Made by a program: the position numbers and the translations under genes
Part shown: piece after piece, positions 27,918-36,605 of the stretch
How the letters are laid out: the number at the start of each line of letters is the position of its first letter
Position numbering within the stretch: position 1 is the first letter of the stretch
Notes under the pieces: model-generated
Databases searched by the model: none
What the model was told of the DNA's origin: nothing
Seen by the model: only the letters and a program-made list of their open reading frames with translations
Assembly: GCA_964590225.1 (NCBI GenBank)
Contig: CAZPWS010000015.1
Coordinates: 1-62,182, forward strand
DNA length: 62,182 bases
Direction: 5' to 3'
From: JAEUSG01 sp964590225
GTDB lineage: Bacteria; Fibrobacterota; OXYB2-FULL-49-7; JAEUSG01

Positions 27918-28991
27918 TTAAAGTCCCTGCCCTGTCATGTTGAGTTTTCGCAGAGCAACTATCAAGGGTTCCAGTTTACCTTCCACAATCGGTCCGAGAG
28001 AATAATTTTTATCTTCATCCGTTAAACGGTGGTCTGTTACCCTGTTTTGCGGGAAATTGTATGTGCGGATTTTTTCGCTCCTGTCACCTGTGCCGACAAT
28101 CTTCTTTTTTTCAACCGACATTTCCTTTTCCCGTTTTTCCCGTTCAAGTTCAAAAAGACGGCTTTGCAATACCTTGAGTCCTTTAGCTTTGTTTTTATGT
28201 TGAGATTTTTCGTCCTGACACGACACTACAAGACCTGTTGGGATGTGCGTAATTCGTACAGCCGACTCTGTTTTGTTGACATTTTGACCGCCTGGGCCGG
28301 ATGAGCGAAATACATCTATCCGCAAGTCCTGCATATTTATCGATACATCAAGATCATCTGCTTCAGGCATTACAATAACAGAGGCCGCCGAGGTATGTAT
28401 TCTCCCCTGTGCTTCGGTTCGGGGAACTCGTTGGACTCTATGAACGCCATTTTCGTGCTTGAGTGCTCCATAAACCCCATTGCCCTCAACCATCATTATT
28501 ACCTCTTTAAGTCCCCCCATATCGGCGGGGCTGGTATTCATTAAGTCTATTTTCCACCCTTTTTCTTCGGCATAGCGGCTGTACATTCTAAATAAATCGG
28601 CGACAAAAAGGGCCGCCTCCTCTCCACCAGTACCTGCCCTGATTTCAACAATAGCCGCCTTAGAATCGTTAGGGTCTCTTGGAACAAGAAGCTCCTTTAA
28701 GCGGTTCGAAACTGCACTCTCTTTTCGTTCAAGTTCAGGTATTTCGGCGAGCGCAAGTTCAATAAGTTCCCTGTCCTCCCCAGACTCAATAATACGCCTG
28801 TTATCGGAAAGGTCCCCAATAATTCTTCGGTACTCCTTTCCAACAGAGACTATTTCCTGTAGATCGCTATGCTCTTTACTAATCTCGCGAAAAGCCTTGG
28901 CATCTCTGGCTATTTCCGGACTCGAAAGAAGCCGCTCAATTTCGGCAAACCTTTTTTCCCGTCTTTCAATTTCGGCAATCATAGCAACCAT
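27918..28991 (-). CDS. prfA: Peptide chain release factor 1
   Basis: RF1 ends translation at UAA and UAG codons. The catalytic GGQ is in FRSSGPGGQNVNKTES (near residue 230). The stop-codon-reading PxT tripeptide appears as PRT in VQRVPRTEAQGRIHTSA, a variant of the PAT of E. coli, which supports RF1 rather than RF2 (SPF). EIRAGTGGEEAALF is also characteristic. At 357 residues the length is normal. An inner ATG at 28982 is an alternative start. It follows the DUF1385 gene by four bases, within an rpmE-DUF1385-prfA group common in bacteria. Confidence 0.94.
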   Translation of the reverse strand: MVAMIAEIERREKRFAEIERLLSSPEIARDAKAFREISKEHSDLQEIVSVGKEYRRIIGDLSDNRRIIESGEDRELIELALAEIPELERKESAVSNRLKELLVPRDPNDSKAAIVEIRAGTGGEEAALFVADLFRMYSRYAEEKGWKIDLMNTSPADMGGLKEVIMMVEGNGVYGALKHENGVHRVQRVPRTEAQGRIHTSAASVIVMPEADDLDVSINMQDLRIDVFRSSGPGGQNVNKTESAVRITHIPTGLVVSCQDEKSQHKNKAKGLKVLQSRLFELEREKREKEMSVEKKKIVGTGDRSEKIRTYNFPQNRVTDHRLTDEDKNYSLGPIVEGKLEPLIVALRKLNMTGQGL

Positions 28992-28995
28992 AAAA

Positions 28996-29958
28996 TTACA
29001 ATACGCTCTTCAATGAAACTATTGCTGTTTCAAGCTCTTGCTTGTCCGGCTCCCTTGTTGTTATTCTTTGCAGCAATAACCCGGGCAACATTAAATGCCT
29101 TACTCCAGGAAGATTGCGAAAGCGGTCGGAAAGGCGTAATAACTCAAACGAAACACCTGAAACAAAAGGAACTAATAAAAGATGGATAAACAGACGGTGC
29201 AATCCTGATGTATATCCTCCAAAACGCCATGCTATTGCAGTGTCGATTATTGCAAAAACAACCACACAGGCCATTCCAGCGATAAACATAAAGCTTGTTC
29301 CGCAGCGAGGGTGAATGGTGGTATATTTGCTTGCCGTTTCAACGGTTAATTCTTCCTTCGCTTCATAGGCGTGAATAGATTTATGCTCTGCGCCATGATA
29401 TTCAAACACCCTTCGCACATCCTTCATAAGTGAGATTGCCCACACATACCCTACAAAAATAGTGATTCTGACTAAACCTGCTACACCGTTAAAATAGAGC
29501 TGATTATCTTTAAGACCTAAAACATTAGACACAAGAATCGGTAAATACATAAAAAGCAAAATTGCAACACCAAAAGAGAGCGTTAAGGTAAAGCCCCCAA
29601 TAAGTTTATCGAAAATACCCTTTTCTTTTTTTTCGATAGCCTCTTTTTTGCTGTCATTGGAGTTTATTTCGGCGAGTTCGCCTGACCATGATAAATATCT
29701 CATACCAACCGCGAGAGACTCAAAGAGCCCAACGGCACCCCGTATAATAGGAAACTTTAAAATAGGGGACCTCTCGCGCCACGAAAGGAAGTTTTCGCAT
29801 TTTGTGTTGATATCACCATTTTTTCGCCTGACAGCCGCTCCAAGCTTTTTCTTGCTGCGCATCAGCACGCCCTCAATGAGTGCCTGTCCACCCATTGGAT
29901 CAGGTTTGTTTTCGTCTGCTAACAGAAAAGGCAAAATTAATACTCTCTTTATATCCAT
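28996..29958 (-). CDS. DUF1385 (YqhQ-like) membrane protein
   Basis: The protein of 320 residues carries the DUF1385 opening GGQALIEGVLMRS, the segment RSPILKFPIIRGAVGL, and RRVFEYHGAEHKSIHAYE, the most conserved block of the family. About five hydrophobic segments place it in the inner membrane. Function is unknown, although conserved linkage to rpmE and prfA is seen in many phyla. It starts 93 bases after rpmE and stops four bases before prfA. Confidence 0.9.
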   Translation of the reverse strand: MDIKRVLILPFLLADENKPDPMGGQALIEGVLMRSKKKLGAAVRRKNGDINTKCENFLSWRERSPILKFPIIRGAVGLFESLAVGMRYLSWSGELAEINSNDSKKEAIEKKEKGIFDKLIGGFTLTLSFGVAILLFMYLPILVSNVLGLKDNQLYFNGVAGLVRITIFVGYVWAISLMKDVRRVFEYHGAEHKSIHAYEAKEELTVETASKYTTIHPRCGTSFMFIAGMACVVVFAIIDTAIAWRFGGYTSGLHRLFIHLLLVPFVSGVSFELLRLSDRFRNLPGVRHLMLPGLLLQRITTREPDKQELETAIVSLKSVL

Positions 29959-30051
29959 TTTTGAAATACCCCTTCAGTTCAAAAACTACAATAAAAAAAG
30001 GAAAGCGGTTTTATCTCGCCTTCCCTCTTGAGTTCTTTAGTAAGAAAGTTA

Positions 30052-30309
30052 CTAAGCTTTTTTACCTTTTGCCGCCTTGGAAACCTTGATCTCTTTTTCG
30101 CCTGATTTAAGCGCACCATATTTTTTCTGGAATTTCTCAACACGACCGGCTGTATCGAGAAGCTTTTGCTTACCGGTAAAAAAGGGATGACACGCAGAAC
30201 AAATTTCTACGGTTAGAGAATCGCCGAGAACAGACCTTGTTTCAAAACTGCTGCCACAAGTACATGTTACAACGGTTTTTCCGTACTTTGGATGAATACC
30301 TTCCTTCAA
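30052..30309 (-). CDS. rpmE: 50S ribosomal protein L31, zinc-binding type
   Basis: L31 is a small protein of the large ribosomal subunit. The sequence MKEGIHPKYGKTVVTCTCGS contains the first cysteine pair (CTC), and ICSACHPFFTGKQK the second (CSAC). It is therefore the zinc-containing (C+) form. TAGRVEKFQKKYG is the usual end, and here a further 18 residues rich in Lys and Ala (ending KGKKA) extend it to 85. It heads the rpmE-DUF1385-prfA-BFN group. Confidence 0.95.
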   Translation of the reverse strand: MKEGIHPKYGKTVVTCTCGSSFETRSVLGDSLTVEICSACHPFFTGKQKLLDTAGRVEKFQKKYGALKSGEKEIKVSKAAKGKKA

Positions 30310-30387
30310 GAGATGCCTCCATCTTTAATTACTGTGCGACCTAAGATAAGATTTTTATCGTAAATGAATCAAGAGAAACCTTATATC

Positions 30388-31254
30388 TTAGTTTATTCTT
30401 AAGAGGCGAAACTGTGCAGGCGCCATCCCCTCCCGTTTTTTAAAAACTTTGGAAAAATAAAAGGCATCGGAAAACCCTACCCTTTCGGAAATTTCAGATA
30501 ACTTAATTGTTTTGTCGATCATCAGCTCTTTTGCTTTATTGATTCTTATCGATTCAAGATATTGCTGTGGCGTTATTCCAAATGTTTTTCCAAACTTTAC
30601 GATAAAATGGGCTTCGCATAGGCCCGCTCTGCTTGCCATTTCGCCTACAGTAATTTTTTTCGCGTAATTATTTCTGATATAGTCAATGCTCCTGAAAAAA
30701 TATGGCATATCTTTAGCATTATAAACATGATTCTGGGTGGTTAGCAGAAAAGTTAACATTTCGAGTAATAGCGCTTTTGCACGCAATTGTAAAAAGATCT
30801 TTGTTTCCGGCGCAGCATTCGTCAAAAGGTTTATAAGATTCTCCATGGCGGTTGTAAAGCCGAAAGGCACCTTTGTGGAAAACAATGGAAGCTCCAGTGC
30901 TTCAACACATACTGCTATTGGTATTGCTTCGTCAGTTTTATTTTGATACTCTGTAAATAGGTCGCTAAATCCATAAAAGAAATCAAAATGGACAAATAGA
31001 TATTCTACGCTACCAAGCGGTTCGTATGAATGGAGAAGGTGGGGTGGTGTAAGAAGAAGGCTGTTTTCGCAATACTCAATATTATTGCCAAGGAGTGAGT
31101 ATCTACCCTTCCCCTTAGTGATATAAACAAATTCAAAATCCCTTATCCGTCTTGGCATTATTTTAAGACCATCATTTTGCACCATTTTTTTCCCATGATG
31201 TATTAACGGAGAGAGCTTATCGATTGGAATTGAGTATTCGACAGTTGTAGCCAT
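30388..31254 (-). CDS. AraC-family transcription regulator
   Basis: The protein of 288 residues has an N-terminal cupin-like sensing domain (ITKGKGRYSL, then PPHLLHSYEP) and a C-terminal double helix-turn-helix. The first helix pair is near ITVGEMASRAGLCEAHFIVKFGKTFGITPQQYL; the second is IKLSEISERVGFSDAFYFSKVFKK. The AraC signature is therefore complete. It is transcribed divergently from the UroD-family gene, with a 117-base shared region, and so is a good candidate for its regulator. Ligand unknown, possibly a sugar or sugar-derived metabolite. Confidence 0.88.
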   Translation of the reverse strand: MATTVEYSIPIDKLSPLIHHGKKMVQNDGLKIMPRRIRDFEFVYITKGKGRYSLLGNNIEYCENSLLLTPPHLLHSYEPLGSVEYLFVHFDFFYGFSDLFTEYQNKTDEAIPIAVCVEALELPLFSTKVPFGFTTAMENLINLLTNAAPETKIFLQLRAKALLLEMLTFLLTTQNHVYNAKDMPYFFRSIDYIRNNYAKKITVGEMASRAGLCEAHFIVKFGKTFGITPQQYLESIRINKAKELMIDKTIKLSEISERVGFSDAFYFSKVFKKREGMAPAQFRLLRIN

Positions 31255-31371
31255 ATCTAAATATAATACATGTGAAACAATAAATTATCCATGTATTTAT
31301 CCACATAAAGAGTATAGATTTATAAAAAATGGGCTCTTAATAGGAAATAATATAACAAAGGATATTACATT

Positions 31372-32433
31372 ATGATGACAACCCACGAAAGAATGAAACG
31401 GGCTTACGAGCATAAGGAAGCCGACAGAATTCCTTTCTGGGATTATCCGTGGGGATCAACTCTTGAGAGATGGCATGTGGAAGGGCTGCCACGCGGGACG
31501 GACTACAGGGATTATTTTGAAATTGATAAAGTGCAATCATATATGGCAAACAATTCACCATTATTTACTGAAACAGTGATAGAAGAAACCGAAGAGTATA
31601 AAATTTATACAACTGACTGGGGCGCGACTCTTAAAAAGTGGAAAAAGGCCACCTCCACTCCAGAATTTATTGATTTCACTGTCAAGGGAAGAGAATCGTG
31701 GAGCATGGCAAAGGGAAAAATGGTGCTCCCGGGAAAAAGGATAAACTGGGAGCTGCTTGAGAAAAATTATCCGGTGTGGCGGAAGAATGGTAGCTGGATA
31801 GTTTTTAACGGCTGGTTTGGCTTTGATATTACCCATTCATGGGTTGTAGGTACAGAAAAAATACTCATGGCTCTTGTAGAAGACCCCGAATGGTGTATAG
31901 ATATGTTTAACCATCAGCTTGATGTGCAAATAAAACTGTACGAAGAAATGTGGTATAAAGGATATAGGTTTGATGCCTTTTTTTGGTGGGATGATATGGG
32001 CTACAAACATAACCAGTTTTTTTCTCTAAACATGTACCGTGAAATTCTCAAGCCTATTCACAAGAAGGCAATCGACTGGATTCACAGTAAAGGGGCAAAA
32101 GCTCATCTGCATTCCTGCGGCGATATAAAGCCATTTATTCCAGAACTTGTTGAACTTGGGCTGGACGCCTTAAATCCGCTTGAAGTAAAGGCGGGAATAA
32201 ATCCGATTGAAATAAAAAAAGAGTACGGATCAAAACTTACTCTGCATGGCGGAATCGATGCTGTAAGTTGGGGCAATAAAGAGAAAATAACGGCGGAGAT
32301 ATCGTCGTTAATTCCCAAACTTAAAGAAAATGGCGGTTACATTTTTTCTACCGATCATTCAATTCCCGACTCGGTTTCATTAAATGATTTTAAGGATATT
32401 ATTTCATTGGTTAAAAGGGCAGGTAGCTTCTGA
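31372..32433 (+). CDS. Uroporphyrinogen decarboxylase (URO-D) family protein
   Basis: The protein of 353 residues belongs to the URO-D superfamily but is probably not HemE. It has the methyltransferase-like HSKGAKAHLHSCGDI and LNPLEVKAGINPIEIKKEYG of the MtaA/CmuA-type and uncharacterised sugar-locus members. The motif FFWWDDMGYKHNQFFS is typical of the latter. True HemE usually keeps FxxPW near the start; here the N terminus reads PFWDYPWGST. Substrate unknown. The last 222 bases plus 19 bases of 3' flank are duplicated exactly at 39466-39706. An AraC gene lies divergently upstream. Confidence 0.8.
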   Translation: MMTTHERMKRAYEHKEADRIPFWDYPWGSTLERWHVEGLPRGTDYRDYFEIDKVQSYMANNSPLFTETVIEETEEYKIYTTDWGATLKKWKKATSTPEFIDFTVKGRESWSMAKGKMVLPGKRINWELLEKNYPVWRKNGSWIVFNGWFGFDITHSWVVGTEKILMALVEDPEWCIDMFNHQLDVQIKLYEEMWYKGYRFDAFFWWDDMGYKHNQFFSLNMYREILKPIHKKAIDWIHSKGAKAHLHSCGDIKPFIPELVELGLDALNPLEVKAGINPIEIKKEYGSKLTLHGGIDAVSWGNKEKITAEISSLIPKLKENGGYIFSTDHSIPDSVSLNDFKDIISLVKRAGSF

Positions 32434-32452
32434 AATATTAGGTTAACAACTT
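32212..32452 (+). repeat. 241-bp direct repeat, copy 1 (3' end of URO-D gene)
   Basis: This stretch, from the run ATAAAAAAAGAG to GGTTAACAACTT, is identical by eye to 39466-39706. It covers the last 222 bases of the URO-D gene and the following 19 bases. The two copies lie in the same orientation, 7,254 bases apart, and bracket the accessory region. Sequence just outside is unrelated on each side. Confidence 0.95.
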
Positions 32453-32458
32453 CATGCC

Positions 32459-32760
32459 CATCAAAAAAAAGCCGGCATAGATTTTTCATACAATCCGAAA
32501 TATGGGTTCACAGGGCGGATACTGAAGTATGGCTTCTGGCGTCCGGTTATTCGTAATTCCTTGGAGAAATTCTTGAACCCAAACTTTGCATTAGAAACAT
32601 TTCTAAATTGGCGGAGATAAACAGGTTGCTTGATATTCGGCATAGGACAGATGAGATAAGGGTTCGTAGTAAGTTTAAGTTGTATTGGGCTGCAATGATC
32701 AGATTGATATTTGAGGTAGCCTCCAAAGGTAGAAGAGTTTGGGGATTATACTTGCGGTGA
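32459..32760 (+). pseudogene. Possible IS91-type transposase remnant (middle and C-terminal pieces)
   Basis: One frame (32459-32620) reads GRILKYGFWRPVIRNSLEKF, which matches the conserved YGFWRPV block of IS91/ISCR-type transposases, just after the N-terminal domain. It stops at 32618. A second frame, up to a TGA at 32758, reads RVRSKFKLYWAAMIRLIFEV, resembling the later W-x-x-LIxxVxEVDPL block. The zinc-binding cysteines and the catalytic tyrosine region are missing, so this is decayed. The match is from memory and moderate. Confidence 0.4.
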
Positions 32761-32876
32761 GTTCATCGAACCCGTGCCGGATTACGATGTTTGTGAAGTT
32801 TCAGAATGGACAGAGTGACGAAATGTTGACTCGAGTTCCCTGTGGTGAGCCCGCCGAACCATTGCGGTAGCTTTTT

Positions 32877-32909
32877 AGTGCCTGTTAAGCTTTAGCTTTT
32901 ACAGGCACT
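32877..32909. terminator. Hairpin, possible terminator
   Basis: Arms AGTGCCTGT and ACAGGCACT pair exactly around a 15-base, partly self-complementary loop. There is no long T run on either side, so the terminator role is only possible. It lies between the URO-D gene and the convergent FAD oxidoreductase gene. Confidence 0.35.
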
Positions 32910-33107
32910 TATTTCAGCCTTGGCTGATTGAGAAAATGGTTGTCTTTTGAGAAAATGGTTGTTTTTAGGTGTAAAGAGTGAATATTTTGAAATTGTTAAC
33001 GATTGATGTTTGTATAGAACAGTAGATTTGTGGTCAAGTGAGCGATTAAATGGTGATGAGGCAAAAATTGCCTTTACCGTATGAGAAAAGATCAAATTTC
33101 CTATGAG

Positions 33108-34430
33108 TTAAAGAAAATATGCACCCACTTTAGCCAGCCGTTCCCGAAGATTTTTTGTATTTACAAGATGAATATCAGAAATGCCCTTATTTACAGCCAT
33201 AGCTGCCGCAGCACCGGCTGCTTCTCCCGTAACAAGACAAACCGGCATCACGCGAACGCTGCCCTGCACAGCTCTGTCGGATGAGATAGAGCGCCCGGCA
33301 ACAAGTAGATTCTTTAATCCTTTGGGAGTCAAACAACGATATGGAATCCCATGTGATTCACCTGCTTCATAAGGTTTAAACCTTTCGTGAAGAAAATCAA
33401 TATTACTTTTTGACGCTACAATTTCACTTTTAGATGTGTGGATATCAAGAAAGTACGCATTACGGCCAATTTCATCAGGAAAACTTCTGCGTTCATTATA
33501 ATCTTCAACAGTTAGCACATAATCACCAATAATTCTTCGTGTCTCCCTTGCTCCAATCAGTGGCGCCGTTGCGACCAAATGGGCATTTGCAAAAGCATCT
33601 GGTCTAACTTCTGCCAGCGCTTTTTGAAATTCCAAGGCAATTTTTCTCCCTTCAATCATCGCTTTTGAAACATCTTTAACATTTGTGTTGTCCATATCCC
33701 AAATATGACCTGCATTAAATCCCACCGTTCCTGGGCCGATTACCGTGGAACATAAATGAGAATCCTTAATATGAGGATATTTTCCACTTGAGAGAATATT
33801 AAAGATTGGGGCATTTGGCGTCCATGGGCCAAGTTTTGTTCCGTTCGTGAATGCATAATGGTCAACATTCGACAATATAAAACAGAGCGTAGCCGGTTGC
33901 AGTTCACCACTTTTGTCATCACCTTTTTTGTATTCCGCTCCAGCCCACGCAGCAAGATCACCGTCGCCAGAGCAATCGATAAATATTTTTGCCTTATATT
34001 TTGTAAGGCCTTCCTTGTTTGCGGCTAAAACTGATGTGATAATATTGCCGGGTTTAACATCAACACCACAAACAAAGGTATTAAATAAAATTTCGCTACC
34101 CGAATCGGTCACATACTGATCGTAAGCTCTTTTAAGTCTCTCGCAATCTATAGGTACCCACTCTGTGTCTGTACTTTTTACATGTGCAACGCCTATTCTG
34201 GCAGCATTTATTATTGTTTCGGCAACCCCTCTATAAATAACCTTCTGCCTATCGGAAAGCGGTGTCCATGCCGGCACAAGACCTGAAGTTCCCATTCCAC
34301 CAAGGGAGCCCGTTGATTCTATCAGAAGTGTTTTTGCCCCATCGCGTGCAGAGGCAATCGCTGCTGCACATCCTGATGGGCCGCCCCCTACAACTATAAC
34401 ATCCCAAAGTTCATTACTTTCTTTTATCAT
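33108..34430 (-). CDS. FAD-dependent oxidoreductase
   Basis: The protein of 440 residues has the FAD-binding dinucleotide motif VIVVGGGPSGCAAAIASARDG (near residue 10) and the downstream LIESTGSLGGMGTSG of the PF12831 group. FIDCSGDGDLAAWAGAE and LLVAGRSISSDRAVQGSVRVMP are the later FAD-contact regions. Such proteins often sit in sugar or xenobiotic catabolic loci, and the substrate is unknown. It is complete. It is divergent from an AraC regulator (34531), which likely controls it. With the URO-D gene and its AraC it may form one regulated unit, inside the rearranged zone. Confidence 0.85.
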   Translation of the reverse strand: MIKESNELWDVIVVGGGPSGCAAAIASARDGAKTLLIESTGSLGGMGTSGLVPAWTPLSDRQKVIYRGVAETIINAARIGVAHVKSTDTEWVPIDCERLKRAYDQYVTDSGSEILFNTFVCGVDVKPGNIITSVLAANKEGLTKYKAKIFIDCSGDGDLAAWAGAEYKKGDDKSGELQPATLCFILSNVDHYAFTNGTKLGPWTPNAPIFNILSSGKYPHIKDSHLCSTVIGPGTVGFNAGHIWDMDNTNVKDVSKAMIEGRKIALEFQKALAEVRPDAFANAHLVATAPLIGARETRRIIGDYVLTVEDYNERRSFPDEIGRNAYFLDIHTSKSEIVASKSNIDFLHERFKPYEAGESHGIPYRCLTPKGLKNLLVAGRSISSDRAVQGSVRVMPVCLVTGEAAGAAAAMAVNKGISDIHLVNTKNLRERLAKVGAYFL

Positions 34431-34530
34431 ATGTTTTCCTTATAGTTCAGGTTCAATACAGGTTAATATAGTCAAATATTAAAAATATATTGCATCGTAC
34501 CCGCATCATTTTATTATCTAATTTTATCAT

Positions 34531-35373
34531 ATGAATATTATTCGTTGGGACAAACTCAATTGTCGTTTAATATGGGCATACGAAGGAGTGGTATCTGATA
34601 ATGGAAACAGAACGGGATTTATAGATAACAAATATTCAATCTGGTTCATTAAATCGGGGAAAGTATATCTCTCGGGGCGCTCCTTCAAATCATGCACGGC
34701 AGATAATGGTATGTGGGTTTATGCGCCAATAAAAAGTGAAAGGGATCAGCGTTTTGATGAAGGTACAGAGATTTTGTCAATCTCCTTTCTTGCAGAATGG
34801 CCGAATGGCCTTCCCCTGTTCCCAATTACTGATCCTGTGATATTCAGCAAAAGCATCAACCATGGACTCATGAATTCCGTTCGCTCTCTTATTATAGATG
34901 GAGAGAAGCATATTGACCTTTTTAGCATGAGAAATGAGGCGGGAGTTTTAAGGCTTGAAAAATATATCGATATTCAGCGTTCATTCTGGACTTTTATTAA
35001 AGAATGGACTCAAACTCTTATAAAGTCAGGGTTGCAACCATCACCATTTCCTTTTATCGACAGTAGGGCATCTGCAATTGCAGAAATTATTGATGCATTG
35101 CCATTTACAGGAAGAATACCGTACCATTATATTGCAGAAAAAATCTGTTTGAGCCGAGTTCATATTGATAGACTTTTTCTAAGAGCGACAGGAAAAACAC
35201 CTAAAGAATACATGGAAAACAATATTGTTCGGAAAGCTGAGGAACTGCTTCTTGGCTCGGGTGATTCTGTCAAGCAAATTGCTGCCGTGTTGGGTTTTTC
35301 AACTCCTTCGCATTTTTGTGCATGGTTCAAAAGGCTTTGCGGTATATATCCAAACGAATATAGAAAACGATAA
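34531..35373 (+). CDS. AraC-family transcription regulator
   Basis: The protein of 280 residues has an N-terminal cupin-like sensing region (SIWFIKSGKVYLSGRSF, then WVYAPIKSERDQRF) and a C-terminal AraC DNA-binding domain. That domain includes IAEKICLSRVHIDRLFLRATGKTPKEYM and VKQIAAVLGFSTPSHFCAWFKRLCGIYPNEYRK. It is transcribed away from the FAD oxidoreductase gene with a 100-base gap, so it probably regulates that gene and itself. A second AraC regulator (30388-31254) stands on the other side of the URO-D gene. Confidence 0.88.
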   Translation: MNIIRWDKLNCRLIWAYEGVVSDNGNRTGFIDNKYSIWFIKSGKVYLSGRSFKSCTADNGMWVYAPIKSERDQRFDEGTEILSISFLAEWPNGLPLFPITDPVIFSKSINHGLMNSVRSLIIDGEKHIDLFSMRNEAGVLRLEKYIDIQRSFWTFIKEWTQTLIKSGLQPSPFPFIDSRASAIAEIIDALPFTGRIPYHYIAEKICLSRVHIDRLFLRATGKTPKEYMENNIVRKAEELLLGSGDSVKQIAAVLGFSTPSHFCAWFKRLCGIYPNEYRKR

Positions 35374-35458
35374 GTTTTGCATAACTTTGATTAAGCTATT
35401 CAGTTTGATAGGCCGCTGTGCCATGGGCAAGAATCTTTACTCGGGGTAATTTAAAATG

Positions 35459-35490
35459 TAGCATCAAAAAATAACTTTAATAGCATCAAA
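35459..35490 (+). promoter_or_regulatory. Direct repeat operator-like site before the VapBC pair
   Basis: TAGCATCAAA occurs at 35459-35468 and again at 35481-35490. The 22-base period is about two turns of the helix. The site ends 33 bases before the antitoxin ATG. VapB-type antitoxins usually bind repeats at this position to repress their own operon, so an operator is a fair inference. Confidence 0.4.
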
Positions 35491-35522
35491 TATTATATAT
35501 TTTTATGTATAAGGAGAAACAA

Positions 35523-35726
35523 ATGCGCACCACTCTTACTATTCCGGATAATTTATACAGGGAAGCCAGTAGTTATGTCGAAAAGAGTACACCATCAAAA
35601 ACTATTGTACAAGTGTTCAATGAATTCATCAGACAAAAAAAGAAACAGAAACTAATGGCAATGGCTGGAAAAGCTGAACTATCTATCGACCTTAAAAGTC
35701 TCAGAAAGCTTCGGAATGAACGATAA
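35523..35726 (+). CDS. vapB: VapB-type antitoxin
   Basis: This 67-residue protein starts MRTTLTIPDNLYREAS, a ribbon-helix-helix-like N terminus of the DUF2191/VapB antitoxins. It is followed by a basic C-terminal half that would wrap the toxin. AAGGAGA precedes ATG 35523 at good spacing, which is why I prefer it to the upstream frame start at 35505. Its stop overlaps the toxin start by 11 bases, the usual coupling of toxin-antitoxin pairs. Confidence 0.8.
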   Translation: MRTTLTIPDNLYREASSYVEKSTPSKTIVQVFNEFIRQKKKQKLMAMAGKAELSIDLKSLRKLRNER

Positions 35727-36120
35727 TAAACTTGTCCTTATAGACTCATCTGTCTGGATTGATTTCTTCAAGGGTTCTGACATTCATTTGACTGAACGGG
35801 TAAATGCGTTGATTGAAAATGATAGAGCTGCTATTTGCGGTCTTGTTGAAATTGAAGTTATTCCATTTTTTCGAAAAGAGAAAGAAAGAATTGATGCAAA
35901 AAAACTACTCTCAGTTCTTACAAGATTCTCCTTTTATGATGACTACTGGTCTTATATGCTTGAAATGCAGTCAACACTTCTCAAAGCTACCGGAACCCCA
36001 ATTGCGGTTCCAGATTTGATTGTGGCAACTTTGTGTCTTAAGAATAATGCCAAACTATATTCTCTCGATAAACATTTTAAAACAATTGCTTCGCATACTA
36101 ATCTACCGATAATAGAATAA
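35716..36120 (+). CDS. vapC: VapC-type PIN-domain ribonuclease toxin
   Basis: The protein of 134 residues has the PIN-domain pattern. The first acidic residue is in VLIDSSVWIDFFKG, Glu follows in CGLVEIEV, and the late acidic pair is in VPDLIVATLCLKNNAKLYSLDKHF. These residues bind the metal that cleaves RNA. Length is normal and no break is visible, so the pair may be functional. It starts inside the end of vapB. Toxin-antitoxin pairs are common in mobile or recently acquired DNA, consistent with the surrounding rearrangements. Confidence 0.85.
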   Translation: MNDNKLVLIDSSVWIDFFKGSDIHLTERVNALIENDRAAICGLVEIEVIPFFRKEKERIDAKKLLSVLTRFSFYDDYWSYMLEMQSTLLKATGTPIAVPDLIVATLCLKNNAKLYSLDKHFKTIASHTNLPIIE

Positions 36121-36164
36121 AACGATGTTCAAAACCAGTTTCCGGAATACTATTATCGTCTTCT

Positions 36165-36416
36165 TTGTTCTCTTACAGTTTTAACGATCTTAATCCCTTT
36201 AATCCGACAACTACTACTGAATACAATATTCCTAATGGTCAAAACGGTAAGTTGATGATCTGTTCAGTTAATGGAAAGATTGTGAAAGATGTTGATGTAT
36301 CGGGTAAAGGTGCGTATTTGTGGAAGGCTGATAGCAGAATAGCTAGTGGGATGTATGTGTGTAGGCTGAGTTGGGGAAACAAGATTACAACGAAGAAGAT
36401 GGTGTTAGTGAGATGA
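36165..36416 (+). pseudogene. Orphan C-terminal sorting domain, remnant of a surface protein
   Basis: The 83-residue frame is only the C-terminal Por-secretion/FlgD-like domain: LNPFNPTTTTEYNIP, ICSVNGKIVKDV, then ASGMYVCRLSWGNKITTKKMVLVR. It has no signal peptide, and the frame opens with a TTG lacking a ribosome site. The passenger part is missing. Such domains normally end large exported proteins such as those at 12228 and 54995. I read it as the tail of a deleted gene, though a tiny expressed product cannot be ruled out. Confidence 0.65.
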
Positions 36417-36605
36417 ATTGTTTTATGAGTTGATATTGATTTTATAAGGAATTATTGAGCTTGAGTTGGTCTGTTTTGTTCGGTTGCCGTGATTTAGTGG
36501 TTTGCGTTTGGGTGAAAAAGAAAATTCCTACAAGTTTATAGCTTTTTAAAAGCTAAAAATTGTGGAATTATAGCTTTATAATCTCTATTTTTATATATTT
36601 CTGTT

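Larger units (their letters stand above)
32453..33107. other. Non-coding stretch with transposase-like debris
   Basis: No intact gene is present. A broken IS91-like fragment occupies 32459-32760 (listed separately). A hairpin lies at 32877-32909 (AGTGCCTGT/ACAGGCACT). Near 32929-32965 a unit of about 19 bases (TGAGAAAATGGTTGT) occurs twice in tandem. The remainder shows no feature that I recognise. Confidence 0.5.

Noticed and set aside
28300..28450. PRT instead of PAT in RF1 as a sign of altered stop-codon reading
   Set aside because: The position is generally PxT in bacterial RF1 proteins, so this is an ordinary variant.
32929..32965. Two-unit tandem repeat as a regulatory element
   Set aside because: Only two short units in an A/T-rich debris region; no gene nearby in suitable orientation.
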